Positions 53,155 through 62,882 of a DNA stretch of 64,000 nt are shown one piece after another (the stretch's first letter is position 1; the number at the start of each line of letters is the position of its first letter). The notes beneath the pieces were generated by a model that did no database searches, was not told the DNA's origin, and saw only the letters and a list, made by a program, of their open reading frames with translations. Position numbers and translations under genes: made by a program. This DNA comes from Bacilli bacterium (GTDB lineage Bacteria; Bacillota_I; Bacilli_A; RF39; UBA660): the NCBI GenBank assembly GCA_022009835.1, contig CP091726.1, positions 434,001 to 498,000 on the forward strand. The letters run 5' to 3'.

Positions 53155-53182
53155 GCGATGAAACGAAGTTTCATTCTTTTTT

Positions 53183-53755
53183 TCAATATATGTTTCTTTT
53201 GTTTATTGTTATATTATAGTTATTTAATTTATCTAGAATATCTTTTTGAGATAATGACATTATAGGTAATTTTTATCTTTAAATGTTTTATTTATGATAT
53301 GACTATCTGTTTAGGAGATAATCTATATTTTTTTATGTCATTATAGGTAAAGGTAATATTTATATCATAACCTTTAGTTAGGGTAATGATGTTATTAGGG
53401 GTAATTACTTCTCTTGCTACTTTAGCATAGGCTCTAGTAAGGGGTCCTACTCCTAGTTTGACACCTCCAAAGTATCTTACTACTATTATTAGTGTATAAT
53501 TTAGTTTATTATTGATAATTTGATTAAGAATAGGGATTCCTGCTGTTTTTGATGGTTCGTTATCATCAGATGATTTGATATCATTATCTATAACATAACC
53601 ATAGCAATAGTGGGTAGCAGATGGATAACTTTCTTTTGTTTTATTTAGATATTCTTTTACTTCTTCTTTAGTATATACTCTATATATTAATGAAATAAAT
53701 TTGGAATATTTGATGGTTTCTTCATATTTATTGTTATTTTTTTAATACTATACAT
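53183..53755 (-). CDS. YigZ/IMPACT family protein
   Basis: Minus strand from ATG 53755 (MYSIKK). Corrected text includes YPSATHYCYGYVIDNDIKSS-like, DDNEPSKTAGIPILNQIINN, and LIIVVRYFGGVKLGVGPLTR AYAKVARE, the UPF0029/IMPACT signature. The C-terminal domain is KNIDYLLN, FKDKNYL and NVIISQKDILDKLN. About 195 aa with indels near 53690-53745 and 53260-53330. Function in bacteria is not firmly known. Confidence 0.86.
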
Positions 53756-53929
53756 ATAATCACCATATTTATTGTATCAAACTTTTTAATGTAAAAATCT
53801 AGTGGTTAATTTATTATATTTTTTTCTGTGGAAAATTATGGGATGTAATTGACTTTGGTAGTGGTAAATGTTATAATTTATAGCGTAATATTTGTAAGAA
53901 ATAACATAAAATATTAGATGGAGGTATAT

Positions 53930-55692
53930 ATGTTGAAATTACTTAAGAATCTTGATAAGAGAGATTATTTTTTTGCTTTTTATTAGTGCTATTTTTGATT
54001 GTTGTTCAAGTATGGTTAGAACTTAAAATGCCGGACTATATGTCTAATATTACACAACTTGTTCAAACTAAGGGGGCTTCTATTAACGATATATTAAGAG
54101 AAGGCTCTTATATGCTTTTATGTGCTTTAGGTAGTTTAGTGTCAGCTTTTGTTGTTGGTTATTTTACTTCTACAATAGCGGCTTCTTTTTCTTATCGTAC
54201 AAGAGGGAAGCTATTTAGAAAAGTAGAGGATATTAGTACTTATGAGGTTAAGAAGTTTTCTCCTAGTAGTTTGATTACTAGGACTACTAATGATATTACA
54301 CAAATTGAGTTTCTTATTGCAATGGGGCTTAATTTAATTATTAAGGCTCCTATTACAGCGGTATGGGCTGTTACAAAGATTGTTAATAAGAGTATGGAGT
54401 GGAGTATTTTAACGGGAATTGCTGTTCTTGTTTTACTTATTACTATTATAATTATTATGGTTATTGTAATGCCTAGATTTAAGATTGTTCAAGAACTTAT
54501 TGATAAGGTTAATATGGTTATGAGAGAGAATTTATCTGGTATAAGGGTTGTTAGAGCTTTTAATGCTGAAGAATATCAGGAAGATAAGTTTGAGAATGTT
54601 AATAATAAACTTACTAATCAACAGATGTTTAATCAGACGGCTTTTAATTTTTTAAATCCTATTATGTATATTGTTATGTATTTTTTAACTTTAGGTATTT
54701 ACTTTATTGGGGCTATTCTTATTAATAATGCTGGTATGAGTGATAAGATTGTTTTATTTGGTAATATGATTGTTTTTTCTTCTTATGCTATGCAAGTTAT
54801 TATGTCATTTTTAATGCTTGCTATGATATTTATGATGCTTCCTAGAGCTAGTGTATCCGCTAGAAGAATTAATGAGGTTTTAGATACGGATATTAGTGTT
54901 ATTGAGGGAGATGTTATGGATAATTCTAATGGTATTAGGGGAACTATTGAATTTAAGAATGTTTATTTTAAGTATCCTGATGCTGATGAGTATGTATTAG
55001 AGAATATTTCTTTTAAGGCTAATCAAGGTGAGGTTGTGGCATTTATTGGGTCTACTGGTAGTGGGAAGTCTACTTTGGTTAATTTGATACCAAGATTTTA
55101 TGATGTTACTAGTGGTGAGATATTAGTAAATGGTATTGATGTTCGTAATTATAATTTTGAGTATTTGAATAATATTATTGGTTATGTTCCACAAAAGGCT
55201 ACTTTATTTTCGGGTAATATTTTATCTAATATTACGATGGGTAAGAATATTCATGGTAAACCTTCTAAAGATAAGATAAAGGATGCTATTAGGGTATCTC
55301 AGGCAGAAGAGTTTATTTCTAAATTGGATGGTAAAGAGAAGGCTCATATTGCACAGGGTGGTACTAATGTTAGTGGTGGTCAAAAACAAAGGTTATCAAT
55401 AGCAAGGACAATTGCTAGAGATCCTGAAATATATATTTTTGATGATAGTTTTAGTGCTCTTGATTATAAAACAGATAGTGTTTTGAGAAGTGAACTTAAG
55501 AAATATAGTAATGCTACTGCGTTAATTGTGGCTCAAAGGATTGGTACTATTTTTAATGCTGATAAGATAGTGGTTCTTGATAATGGTAAATGTGTTGGTA
55601 TTGGTACACATAAGGAATTAATGAAAAAATGTAAGGTGTATAAAGAAATTGCTTTGTCACAGGTATCAAAGGAGGAACTTGAGAATGTCTAG
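53930..55692 (+). CDS. Heterodimeric ABC exporter subunit A (degenerate site)
   Basis: Six helices then an ATPase domain, about 587 aa. Walker A GSTGSGKSTLVN, Q-loop VPQKATLFSGNI, signature NVSGGQKQRLSIART, Walker B EIYIFDDSFSALD with Asp in place of the catalytic Glu, and the H-loop Gln in VAQRIGTI where the exporter His is expected. These two changes make its own site non-catalytic. ATG 53930 with GGAGG; indel near 53970. It overlaps its partner by eight bases. Confidence 0.92.
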
Positions 55693-58043
55693 TAATAATG
55701 TAAATAAAAAGAATAATTCTTCTAGAGGTCATGGTGGTATGAAAGTAGTAGAGAAGCCTAAAGATTTTATGGGTTCTATTAAGAAACTTATTGGTAGTTT
55801 GAGGGATTTTAAAGTACTTATATTTGTTGCTATTGTATTAGCGGGGTTATCTTCAATTTTATCGTTAGTTACTCCTAATAAACTTAGTGATTTAACTGAT
55901 GAGATTAGTAATGGTATAACTATTAATACTGATAATATGAAATTGGTAGTAGAGGATATTTCTTCAGGTATGAGTAAAATTAATGAGGTATTAGGTATTG
56001 ATATTAATAATGAAACTATATATAGGGTTAATTCTTCTTCTATTGATATTGAGGATAAGAATTTATTTAATGTTATTCTTGGTAAAATTAGTGAAGATAA
56101 GGATAATTCTTTTGTATATTTTAGTGAGATTCCTGATAGTGTTCTTGATTTGATAGTTAGTGATAGTACTTATAATGGTGTTTATATAAGTAAAGATGAT
56201 AAGATTAAATCAATTAGGGCTTTTAAAGATATTGATATTAGTAATAATAATTATGTTGGGGTTAATAATTTTGCTGATAGTGTTAAAGAGGTTATATTTC
56301 CCAGTACTTTTATTAAAAAAGTAGAAGTTAGTACTGATGATAAGGTTAAGTTTATTACTATTATGTCTAGTTATGATAGTTCTTCAGTTAATGAGATGTA
56401 TAAGGCTATTGATAGTTTACCTAGTAGTATTGTAGATATTATTAGTCCTAAAATGAATATGAATAAGATTAAGAATATTACAATATTACTTGCTTGTTTA
56501 TATATTGTTAGTGCTTTATTTAGTTATATTGAAGGTTTATCAATGATTAGGGTAGCTAATAGGTATGCTAAGAAGCTTAGAACTAGTATATCAGAGAAGA
56601 TAAATAAGTTACCTCTTAAATTTTTTGATCATAGTTTATCTGGTGATATTTTATCTACTGTTACTAATGATGTTGATACGATAGCACAGTCTTTAAATAA
56701 TAGTTTATCTACTTTAGTTGCTTCAATTACTTTATTTATTGGTTCTATTATTATGATGTTTGTTACTAATTATATTATGGCTATTACTGCTATTGTATCT
56801 AGTTTTATTGGTTTTATACTTATGTTTATTATTCTTAATAAGTCACAGAAGTATTTTACTGCTAGACAGAAGGAACTTGGTAAGTTAAATGGTTATATAG
56901 AAGAGGTTTATAGTGGTCTATCTGTTATTAGAACTTGTAATGCTAAGGAAGAGACTATTAAAGAGTTTGATAAGCTAAATGATAAGTTATATGATTGTAA
57001 TAGAAAGAGTCAATTTTTATCTGGTCTTATGGGACCAATAATGGGATTTATTGGTAACTTTAGTTATGTTGCTGTATGTATAGTTGGTGCTTTACTTGTT
57101 AGTAAGGATATGATTTCTTTTGGTACTATTGTAGCATTTATTCTATATATTAGATTATTTACTAATCCTTTATCACAAATTGCTCAGGCTATGACTTCAT
57201 TACAAAGTACTGCTGCTGCTAGTGAAAGGGTATTTAGTTTACTAGAGGAAGAAGAGATGAGTAGTGAAGATGATATTACTAAGAAATTAGATAAATATAA
57301 TGTTAAGGGTAATATTGAGTTTAAGAATGTTAAGTTTGGTTATGATGATGATAAAATTATTATTAATGACTTTACTGCTAAAGTTAAAGCTGGAGAGAAG
57401 ATTGCTATTGTAGGTCCTACTGGGGCTGGTAAAACGACTATGGTTAATTTACTTATGAAGTTTTATGATATTAATGATGGTGATATTTTTAATAGATGGT
57501 ACTTCTATTAAAGATATTAAGAGAAGTAATGTACATAGTTTATTTACGATGGTTCTTCAAGATACTTGGTTATTTAATGGTACAATTAGAGAGAATATTA
57601 TTTATAATAATAAACATATTAGTAATAAAATGGTAGAAGATGTATGTAAGGTAGTAGGAGTAGATCATTTTATTAAGACTTTACCTAATGGTTATGATAG
57701 TGTTATTTCAGATAATGATTCGGTATCTTCTGGTCAAAGACAACTTCTTACTATTGCTAGAGGTATGATTAGTGATAGTCCTTTCTTAATTCTTGATGAG
57801 GCTACTAGTAATGTTGATACGAGAACTGAAGAGTTAGTTCAAAAGGCTATGGATAAGCTTATGGAGAATAAGACTTCATTTATTATTGCTCATAGATTAT
57901 CTACGATTAAGAATGCTGATTTAATTCTCGTTATGAAAGATGGTAATATAATTGAAACTGGAAATCATGATGAGTTAATGAAGAAGAATGGTTTTTTTAT
58001 GCTAATTTATATAATTCTCAATTTGAAAAAGGCTAATAATTAA
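55685..58043 (+). CDS. Heterodimeric ABC exporter subunit B (large outer loop)
   Basis: About 785 aa. Walker A GPTGAGKTTMVN, Q-loop VLQDTWLFNGTI, a changed signature SVSSGQRQLLTIARG, intact Walker B PFLILDEATSNVD and H-loop IIAHRLSTI. Between helices 1 and 2 is an insert of about 180 residues (about 85-265), which must lie outside; typical loops are short. The start is ATG 55685. Indels near 57488 and 57995. Substrate unknown. Confidence 0.92.
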
Positions 58044-58057
58044 TATTAGTTTTTTTC
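58033..58057 (+). terminator. Terminator of the ABC exporter operon
   Basis: CTAATA (58033-58038) / TATTAG (58044-58049), T7; overlaps the stop. Confidence 0.75.
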
Positions 58058-58193
58058 CTTTTTTGTATTGCAAATATAATTATTTTTATGTTATTATTTA
58101 TATGTAAGGTAAAAGAAATAGAAATAATTGGTTTGTAGAATTTACTAAAAAGATCTCAATTAATTCGCAAATCAAAGAGAGGAGGCCCTAACC

Positions 58194-58340
58194 ATGAATA
58201 ATATTTGTATATGTGAATTAAATAATGTTAACTACAAGTTAACTCAAAAATATAAAAGGGGGGTTATATTATACCTTATAAATAAAGGGAATAAGACTAA
58301 ATATAAAGACTATGAAATAACTAGTATTAACTACTGGTGA
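58194..58340 (+). CDS. 48-aa leader peptide candidate before the DGR target
   Basis: An intact frame with a strong GAGAGGAGG site, MNNICICELNNVNYKLTQKY and then KRGVILYLINKGNKTKYKDY, ending INYW-stop at 58340. No known family. Its last 12 codons form the left arm and loop of the hairpin at 58305-58357, so ribosome movement would affect the hairpin. It may be a leader peptide of the target gene rather than a functional protein. Confidence 0.5.
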   Translation: MNNICICELNNVNYKLTQKYKRGVILYLINKGNKTKYKDYEITSINYW

Positions 58341-58359
58341 TTTTTTTCATAGTCTTTTT
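58305..58359 (+). terminator. Terminator/attenuator between leader ORF and DGR target
   Basis: AAAGACTATGAAA (58305-58317) pairs with TTTCATAGTCTTT (58345-58357), 13 bp, then a T run; 20 bases before the target start. Confidence 0.75.
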
Positions 58360-58379
58360 ATAATGGGAGGAGTTATATC

Positions 58380-59938
58380 ATGAAAGATTATACAAAGAAA
58401 CAAAAAAAATATTAATAATATTAGGGGTAGCGGTATTTATATTAATAGGATCAGGACTTACATATGCAGGATTAATGTGGGCTACATCTAATCCTATTAA
58501 CATAGGATTAACAAGTGGATGTTTTGAAATAAACTATACACCAGGAGGAGCTATTAATAATGCTAATGTAGAAGTAATGAATGAGAGTACTTTGATAAGT
58601 AATAATAAATTTACTATAACAGATGGTATAGCACTTACTTATGCTAATGTAGGTATTAAAAGTACATGTACTATAGAAGGATATGGTTCATTATATCTAA
58701 ATGTAACAAGTTTATCTAGTGCCTTTTCTACTGGAAGTAGTAAAGGATCACTTAAGTATGCTATACTTAATAATACAAGTAGTAGTACAAACTTAACAGT
58801 AGCAGGTCTAAAAGGCCAATCATTTGATATAATAAAAACAGGTACTATAACAAGTACAGGTACAGTAAATATATTAACTAAACAATTATCTAATACATCA
58901 CAATATAAATATTTAATAGTATTCTATATAGATGGTTCAAAGATAGGTAATGATGTAATAGGAGCCTCATTTGCAGGTAATATCAGTGCAGATGCTCATC
59001 AAGGAGAATTTAGTGAAGCTAAGGCAACATTGACATCTTTAAATTTATCACCCTCTAGTGGAACACCTAACTTTACTAAAACAAGTATAGCAGATGGAAC
59101 TAATGGAATATATAAAGCTATAGATGATTTAGGTACTAGTTATTATTTTAGAGGAAATGTAACAAATAACTATGTAAAATTTGCTAATAAATACTGGAGA
59201 ATAATAAGAATAAATGGAGATGGAAGTATTAGAATGATATATGCTGGTACTAGTGCTCATGCTAATGGCTATGATGACTCTAGTGCTAATGATATGAGTA
59301 TTGGTACTTCAGTATTTAATTCAAGTTATAATGATAATACATATGTAGGATATATGTATGGAACTGCTGGGGCAACAACATATGCAAACACACATAGTAA
59401 TACAACTAATAGTACTATAAAAACAAAATTAGATTCATGGTATGATACAAATATTGTAAATACTGGAAATGAAGGGTATATTGCTGATGCAATATATTGT
59501 AATGATAGAAGTGTATCATCAGGTACAGGTATCGGAACAATAGTAACAGATTATGCAGCAAAAATAAGAAGAAATAATGGACAACCAACATTAAAGTGCA
59601 CTAATAATAGTGATAAATTTACAAAGAGTACAACAATAGGAAATGGAAAACTAACCAAAATGATAGGACTAATTACAAGTGATGAAGTAATGTATGCAGG
59701 TGGAACAACTTCTAATAATCAAGAATATTATTTATATTCAGGATTTTGGTATTGGACTATGGCACCATATTCGTTCGCGTCCGGTAATGCTAGTGTCGAT
59801 AGTGTGAATGGCAGTGGCAATCTCGGCCACAGCGATGTTAATAATACTTCCGGCGCCGTCCGCCCGGTAGTTTCTCTTAAATCTGATGCTATATCAGGAG
59901 GAAGTGGAACAGCAGAAAGTCCATTCCTTGTTGGATAG
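58380..59938 (+). CDS. DGR target protein, exported, variable C-terminus
   Basis: About 519 aa. Behind GGGAGGAG it begins MKDYTKKQKK with one A missing in the run near 58405. Then comes a membrane/leader segment (ILIILGVAVFILIGSGLTYA), like the CalY-like proteins in this window. Beta-rich middle with Ser/Thr/Asn-rich text. The C-terminal domain (from about residue 235) includes YVKFANKYWRIIRINGDGSI, KLDSWYDTNI, GLITSDEVMYAGG and FWYWTMAPYSF. It ends in the variable stretch, residues about 467-499, then VRPVVSLKSDAISGG. FWYW...VRPVV placement fits a C-type-lectin-like fold as in other DGR targets (inference). Confidence 0.85.
59776..59874 (+). repeat. DGR variable repeat (VR)
   Basis: 99 bases matching TR 60150-60248 except at 12 positions: 59793, 59798, 59802, 59810, 59811, 59814, 59825, 59826, 59828, 59832, 59834 and 59870. 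TR has A at all of them (11 A-to-G, one A-to-C). Changed codons give Ser, Asp, Gly, His and Val where TR would encode Asn or Ile. The GC-rich 3' part (TTCCGGCGCCGTCCGCCCGG) is unchanged and is the likely IMH site. Confidence 0.95.
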
Positions 59939-59969
59939 AAAGCAAGATATGTATCTTGAATCTGAATAA

Positions 59970-59995
59970 GCCCAGTGAAACCCTTTTCACTGGGC
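59970..59995. promoter_or_regulatory. Hairpin/cruciform downstream of VR
   Basis: GCCCAGTGAAA (59970-59980), loop CCCT, TTTCACTGGGC (59985-59995): a perfect 11-bp stem 31 bases after the target stop, with no T tract. It is framed by the 11-base direct repeat GCAAGATATGT (59942, 59998). DGRs such as that of phage BPP-1 need a stem-loop after VR for target recognition. Confidence 0.75.
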
Positions 59996-60051
59996 AGGCA
60001 AGATATGTTCGGTAGTGGATGAAGTACAGATATGGAGTCGTGGTATGGTTA

Positions 60052-60067
60052 TTCGCCGTAAGGCGAA
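60052..60067 (+). other. Small hairpin in the TR leader
   Basis: TTCGCC-GTAA-GGCGAA, then an AT-rich stretch whose ends AAAATTA and TAATTTT (about 60066-60118) may also pair. Probably part of the structured TR RNA. Confidence 0.5.
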
Positions 60068-60149
60068 AAATTAAATATGGTATATATAAGATTATATATA
60101 TAGGGATATGCTAATTTTGGTGGCTGTCGTTTAGGTGCTTGTCCGGCTC

Positions 60150-60248
60150 CGCGTCCGGTAATGCTAATGTCAATAATGTGAATAACAATGGCAATCTCAA
60201 CAACAACAATGTTAATAATACTTCCGGCGCCGTCCGCCCGGTAATTTC
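60150..60248 (+). ncRNA. DGR template repeat (TR) RNA region
   Basis: 99 bases, 31 of them A by hand count, with 14 AAY (Asn) codons when read in the VR frame, the DGR hallmark that allows diversity without stops. It is not translated here. Located between target and avd. Flanks do not match the VR flanks: upstream TTGTCCGGCTC against VR ATATTCGTT, downstream CTCG against TCTT. Confidence 0.93.
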
Positions 60249-60439
60249 CTCGAAAGAACAACAAAAGGTTAAACTCATAACAAAGTAATATTTGCTATTA
60301 GGTGTTTGGCTTGGAAAATCAATTAGGAGGAAACAAGTATATTCCTTGACTTAGTCTAAAAAGGGTATAGTTCTAATTATAGGTGCTAGTAGGAACTTCC
60401 GAACAGGCCTATAATTTAGGAACTATATATGGTGACGTT

Positions 60440-60783
60440 ATGGAAGAATTTAAATTATTAAATAAAAGTAAGATGTTACTAAAGTATGTAGAAAGTAATA
60501 TACTAATCAATATCCCTAAAATGCATTCTAGTTATCGCAAAGGTATTGAAGATAATATGATACAGTTAAATTATAATATTATTAAGGCTAACATTAATAC
60601 TGGTAGTATTAGAAGTAAATATCAAAAAGGAAGTATTAGTTAATATAGGTATGATAGATTTATATTTAGATTTACTTCTTGATATTAATGTTATTAATAA
60701 AAAGAAATTTATGGTTATTATTAGAATGCTAAATGAAATAAGAAAAATGGCTAATAGTTGGATACTTAGTGAAAAAGAATTAA
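60440..60783 (+). CDS. avd: DGR accessory variability protein (Avd-type four-helix bundle)
   Basis: MEEFKLLNKSKMLLKYVESN starts at ATG 60440 with GGTGA; it continues ILINIPKMHSSYRKGIEDNM, IQLNYNIIKANINTG, MIDLYLDLLLDINVINKKKF and MVIIRMLNEIRKMANSWILS. This matches the helix pattern of Avd/bAvd and the related 23S rRNA-intervening-sequence-like proteins. About 115 aa, basic, as needed to bind the RT and TR RNA. An upstream extension to GTG 60383 is possible but unlikely. Indels near 60640 and 60780. Confidence 0.85.
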
Positions 60784-60799
60784 TAATTTATATGATAAG

Positions 60800-62050
60800 A
60801 TGATTAGTTATAGTAATATTTTTATTTGTATTTAATAATGTTAAGAATAGATGTCATAATAAGAATAAATTAATGAAATTTATTAGATTTAAGAATTGTT
60901 ATTTATATGATATATTAGAAAAAAAATTAAGAAATAATTCTTATTCTTTTTTTCTAATTATCATATTTTTTTAATTCATGAAAAGAAATATAGAATTATT
61001 ATGAGTGAAACTATTAGTGATAAAATAGTTAATCAGTTAGTAGGTTATTTTATTCTATTACCTAGTTTTAAATGCTTAATAGATAGTAATATTGCTACTA
61101 GAAAAGGTAGGGGTTCTAGTTATGGTTATAGGTTATTTGAGAAGTATGTTAATGATATTGGTACTAATAAGAATATATATGTTCTTAGAATTGATATTAA
61201 GAAGTATTTTTTTATAATATTAGTCATGTTATTCTTCTTTCTATGTTAGAAAGAAGAATAAAGGATAAGAAAAGCTATTAATATATTAAAAAAAGATTAT
61301 TGATTTAACTGATTATGATTATGTTAATGATAATATTAAGAAATTGATTGATAAAGAAATAGGTAGAGTAAATAGTTTAAATATTAGTATTAGAGAAAAA
61401 GATAAATTAATTAATGAACTTAAATCTATTCCTTTATATAGAAAGGGATATGGTCTTAGTATAGGTTGTTTAACTAATCAATTAATGGCTATATTTTTAT
61501 TTAAAATGATATTGATCATATTATTAAAGAAGAACTTAATGGTAGTAGGTATATTAGATATATGGATGACTTGTATTTGATTAGTGATGATAAGGGTTAT
61601 TTAGAATGTTGTTTTGATAGAATTAATGATGAATTAAATAGGATTGAACTTAATATTAATAATAAGAGTGGTATATATAGGCTTAAGGAAGGGGTTAGTT
61701 TTTTAGGTTATACTTATACTCTAACAAGTAATAAATTACTTGTTAGGTATGATAATAATACGATAAGAAGAATAGATAAGAAACTTAAATATTTATTTGA
61801 TAATGACTTTAATAGTTATTATAGTAGTATATCTAGTTATAAGGGGTATTTTATTAGGTGTAATACTAATTTATTTTTTGATAAGTATAATTATTTATGT
61901 ATTTATAATAATTATGATAAGTATAGGATTATAAAGAAGAGATATAAGGGTTATATTGTGTTTATTAAGGTTAAGAATAGGTATTATACTTATGATGATG
62001 ATTTGATTTATATTAATGGTTTATTTGGTACTAATGTTTATTATTTTTAA
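60800..62050 (+). CDS. DGR reverse transcriptase
   Basis: About 415 aa across frames. N-terminal ISYSNIFI and NNVKNRCHNKNKLMKFIRFK, then IHEKKYRIIMSETISDKIVN, TRKGRGSSYGYRLFEKYVND, motif A VLRIDIKKYFYNI, motif 4 GLSIGCLTNQLMAIF (the place where DGR RTs have IGxxxSQ; here TNQ), motif C YIRYMDDLYLI and GVSFLGYTYTL. Thumb and a basic tail end at YYF 62050. Copies TR RNA with errors at A. Indels near 60820, 60920, 60955, 61210, 61265, 61290 and 61505. They must be errors if the element is active. Confidence 0.92.
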
Positions 62051-62213
62051 ATATTATAAGTTATTATATATAAAGATGGATTATGTTATTTTAGAGGGTA
62101 ATTGTATTATGTTATATAAATATTGTAAAGAAAATGTAAAATGATTGGGATTTTTACTTGAATTAGTTTTATTTTTTTATGATAGTATTTATATGAAAGG
62201 TAGGAGGTTAAAT

Positions 62214-62809
62214 ATGAAAAAAATGTTAAAAATGGAGGTTTAATACTAGGTATTATTGGTGCTTTAGTTATATTAGCTGGTGGTACTTATGCTTATTATA
62301 AATGGTCTAGTACTACTAATATTGATGTTAGTATTACTGTTAATGGTTCTGTTGTTACTTTTAATGGTAATGCTGCTTTAGTTGGTAATGATTTGATTCC
62401 GGTTGCTTCTAAAGATGAGGGACTTAGAAAAGATATTACTGTTAAGGCTACTAAAACTGGTAGTACTATGAGTTTATTCTTAGATCTTACTACTATGCCT
62501 GCTGGGTTAAAAGATAGTACATTTAAGTATGAACTTGTTAAGACTTCTGGTAGTACTGCTACTACAAAGAAGAGTGGTAATTTTGGTGCTTATAATGCTA
62601 GTTCTAATGCTAGTGGTATTAGTTATGCTAGTAGTGGTACTACAAGGCTTACTTTACTTACTGATGAACCAGTTGCTACTACTGAGGAGAAATATTCATT
62701 GTATTTATGGATTGATGGTGAATCTGGTGATAATAGTTCTGCTATGCAGAATCAAAAATTCTCATTTAATTTAAGTGCTACTGGTAAAGGTGCTATTCTT
62801 AATAAATAA
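62214..62809 (+). CDS. CalY/TasA-like exported protein, copy 3
   Basis: ATG 62214 behind TAGGAGG; an indel near 62225 joins MKKMLKN and GGLILGIIGALVILAGGTYA YYKWSSTT. This is the same leader plan as 41052 and 41721 and the DGR target. Mature part about 165 aa, rich in Ser/Thr/Gly, with KYSLYLWIDGESGDNSSAMQ, similar to VLLIWLSETG and FVIWLTDTG in the others. No Cys pair. Likely an extracellular fibre-type protein. It lies 160 bases after the RT and is independent of the DGR as far as the sequence shows. Confidence 0.65.
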
Positions 62810-62833
62810 GGAGTATTTATATACTTCTTTTTT
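62808..62833 (+). terminator. Terminator of copy 3
   Basis: AAGGAGTA (62808-62815) / TACTTCTT (62822-62829), one G-U pair, T run. Confidence 0.7.
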
Positions 62834-62882
62834 GGGTAATATTATAGGTTTTTTTATTAATATTATATATTGGGTGATTATC

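Larger units (their letters stand above)
51575..53160. mobile_element. IS91-like element with an extra zinc-ribbon gene
   Basis: A HUH (Y2-type) transposase gene and a small Zn-ribbon gene lie on the minus strand. At one side is GAGTG-12 bases-CACTC (51587-51608), at the other the hairpin at 53135. Rolling-circle elements have no terminal inverted repeats, so limits are estimated from these hairpins and from the flanking YigZ gene end at 53183. Confidence 0.55.

Noticed and set aside
52565..53219. Plus-strand frames opposite the IS91 transposase and other antisense frames (7569-7784, 22708-22935, 48440-48709)
   Set aside because: They are shadows of coding frames on the other strand, with no ribosome sites or known domains.
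58255..58264. Six-G run before the DGR target as a phase switch
   Set aside because: Short, and inside the leader frame rather than the target; no evidence of variation.
59776..60248. VR/TR pair as a simple recent duplication or IS end
   Set aside because: Differences fall only on template adenines and an RT and Avd gene follow, so a DGR explains it better.
60383..60440. Upstream start (GTG 60382/60383) for avd
   Set aside because: The added 19 residues do not match Avd proteins, and ATG 60440 has a well-spaced GGTGA.
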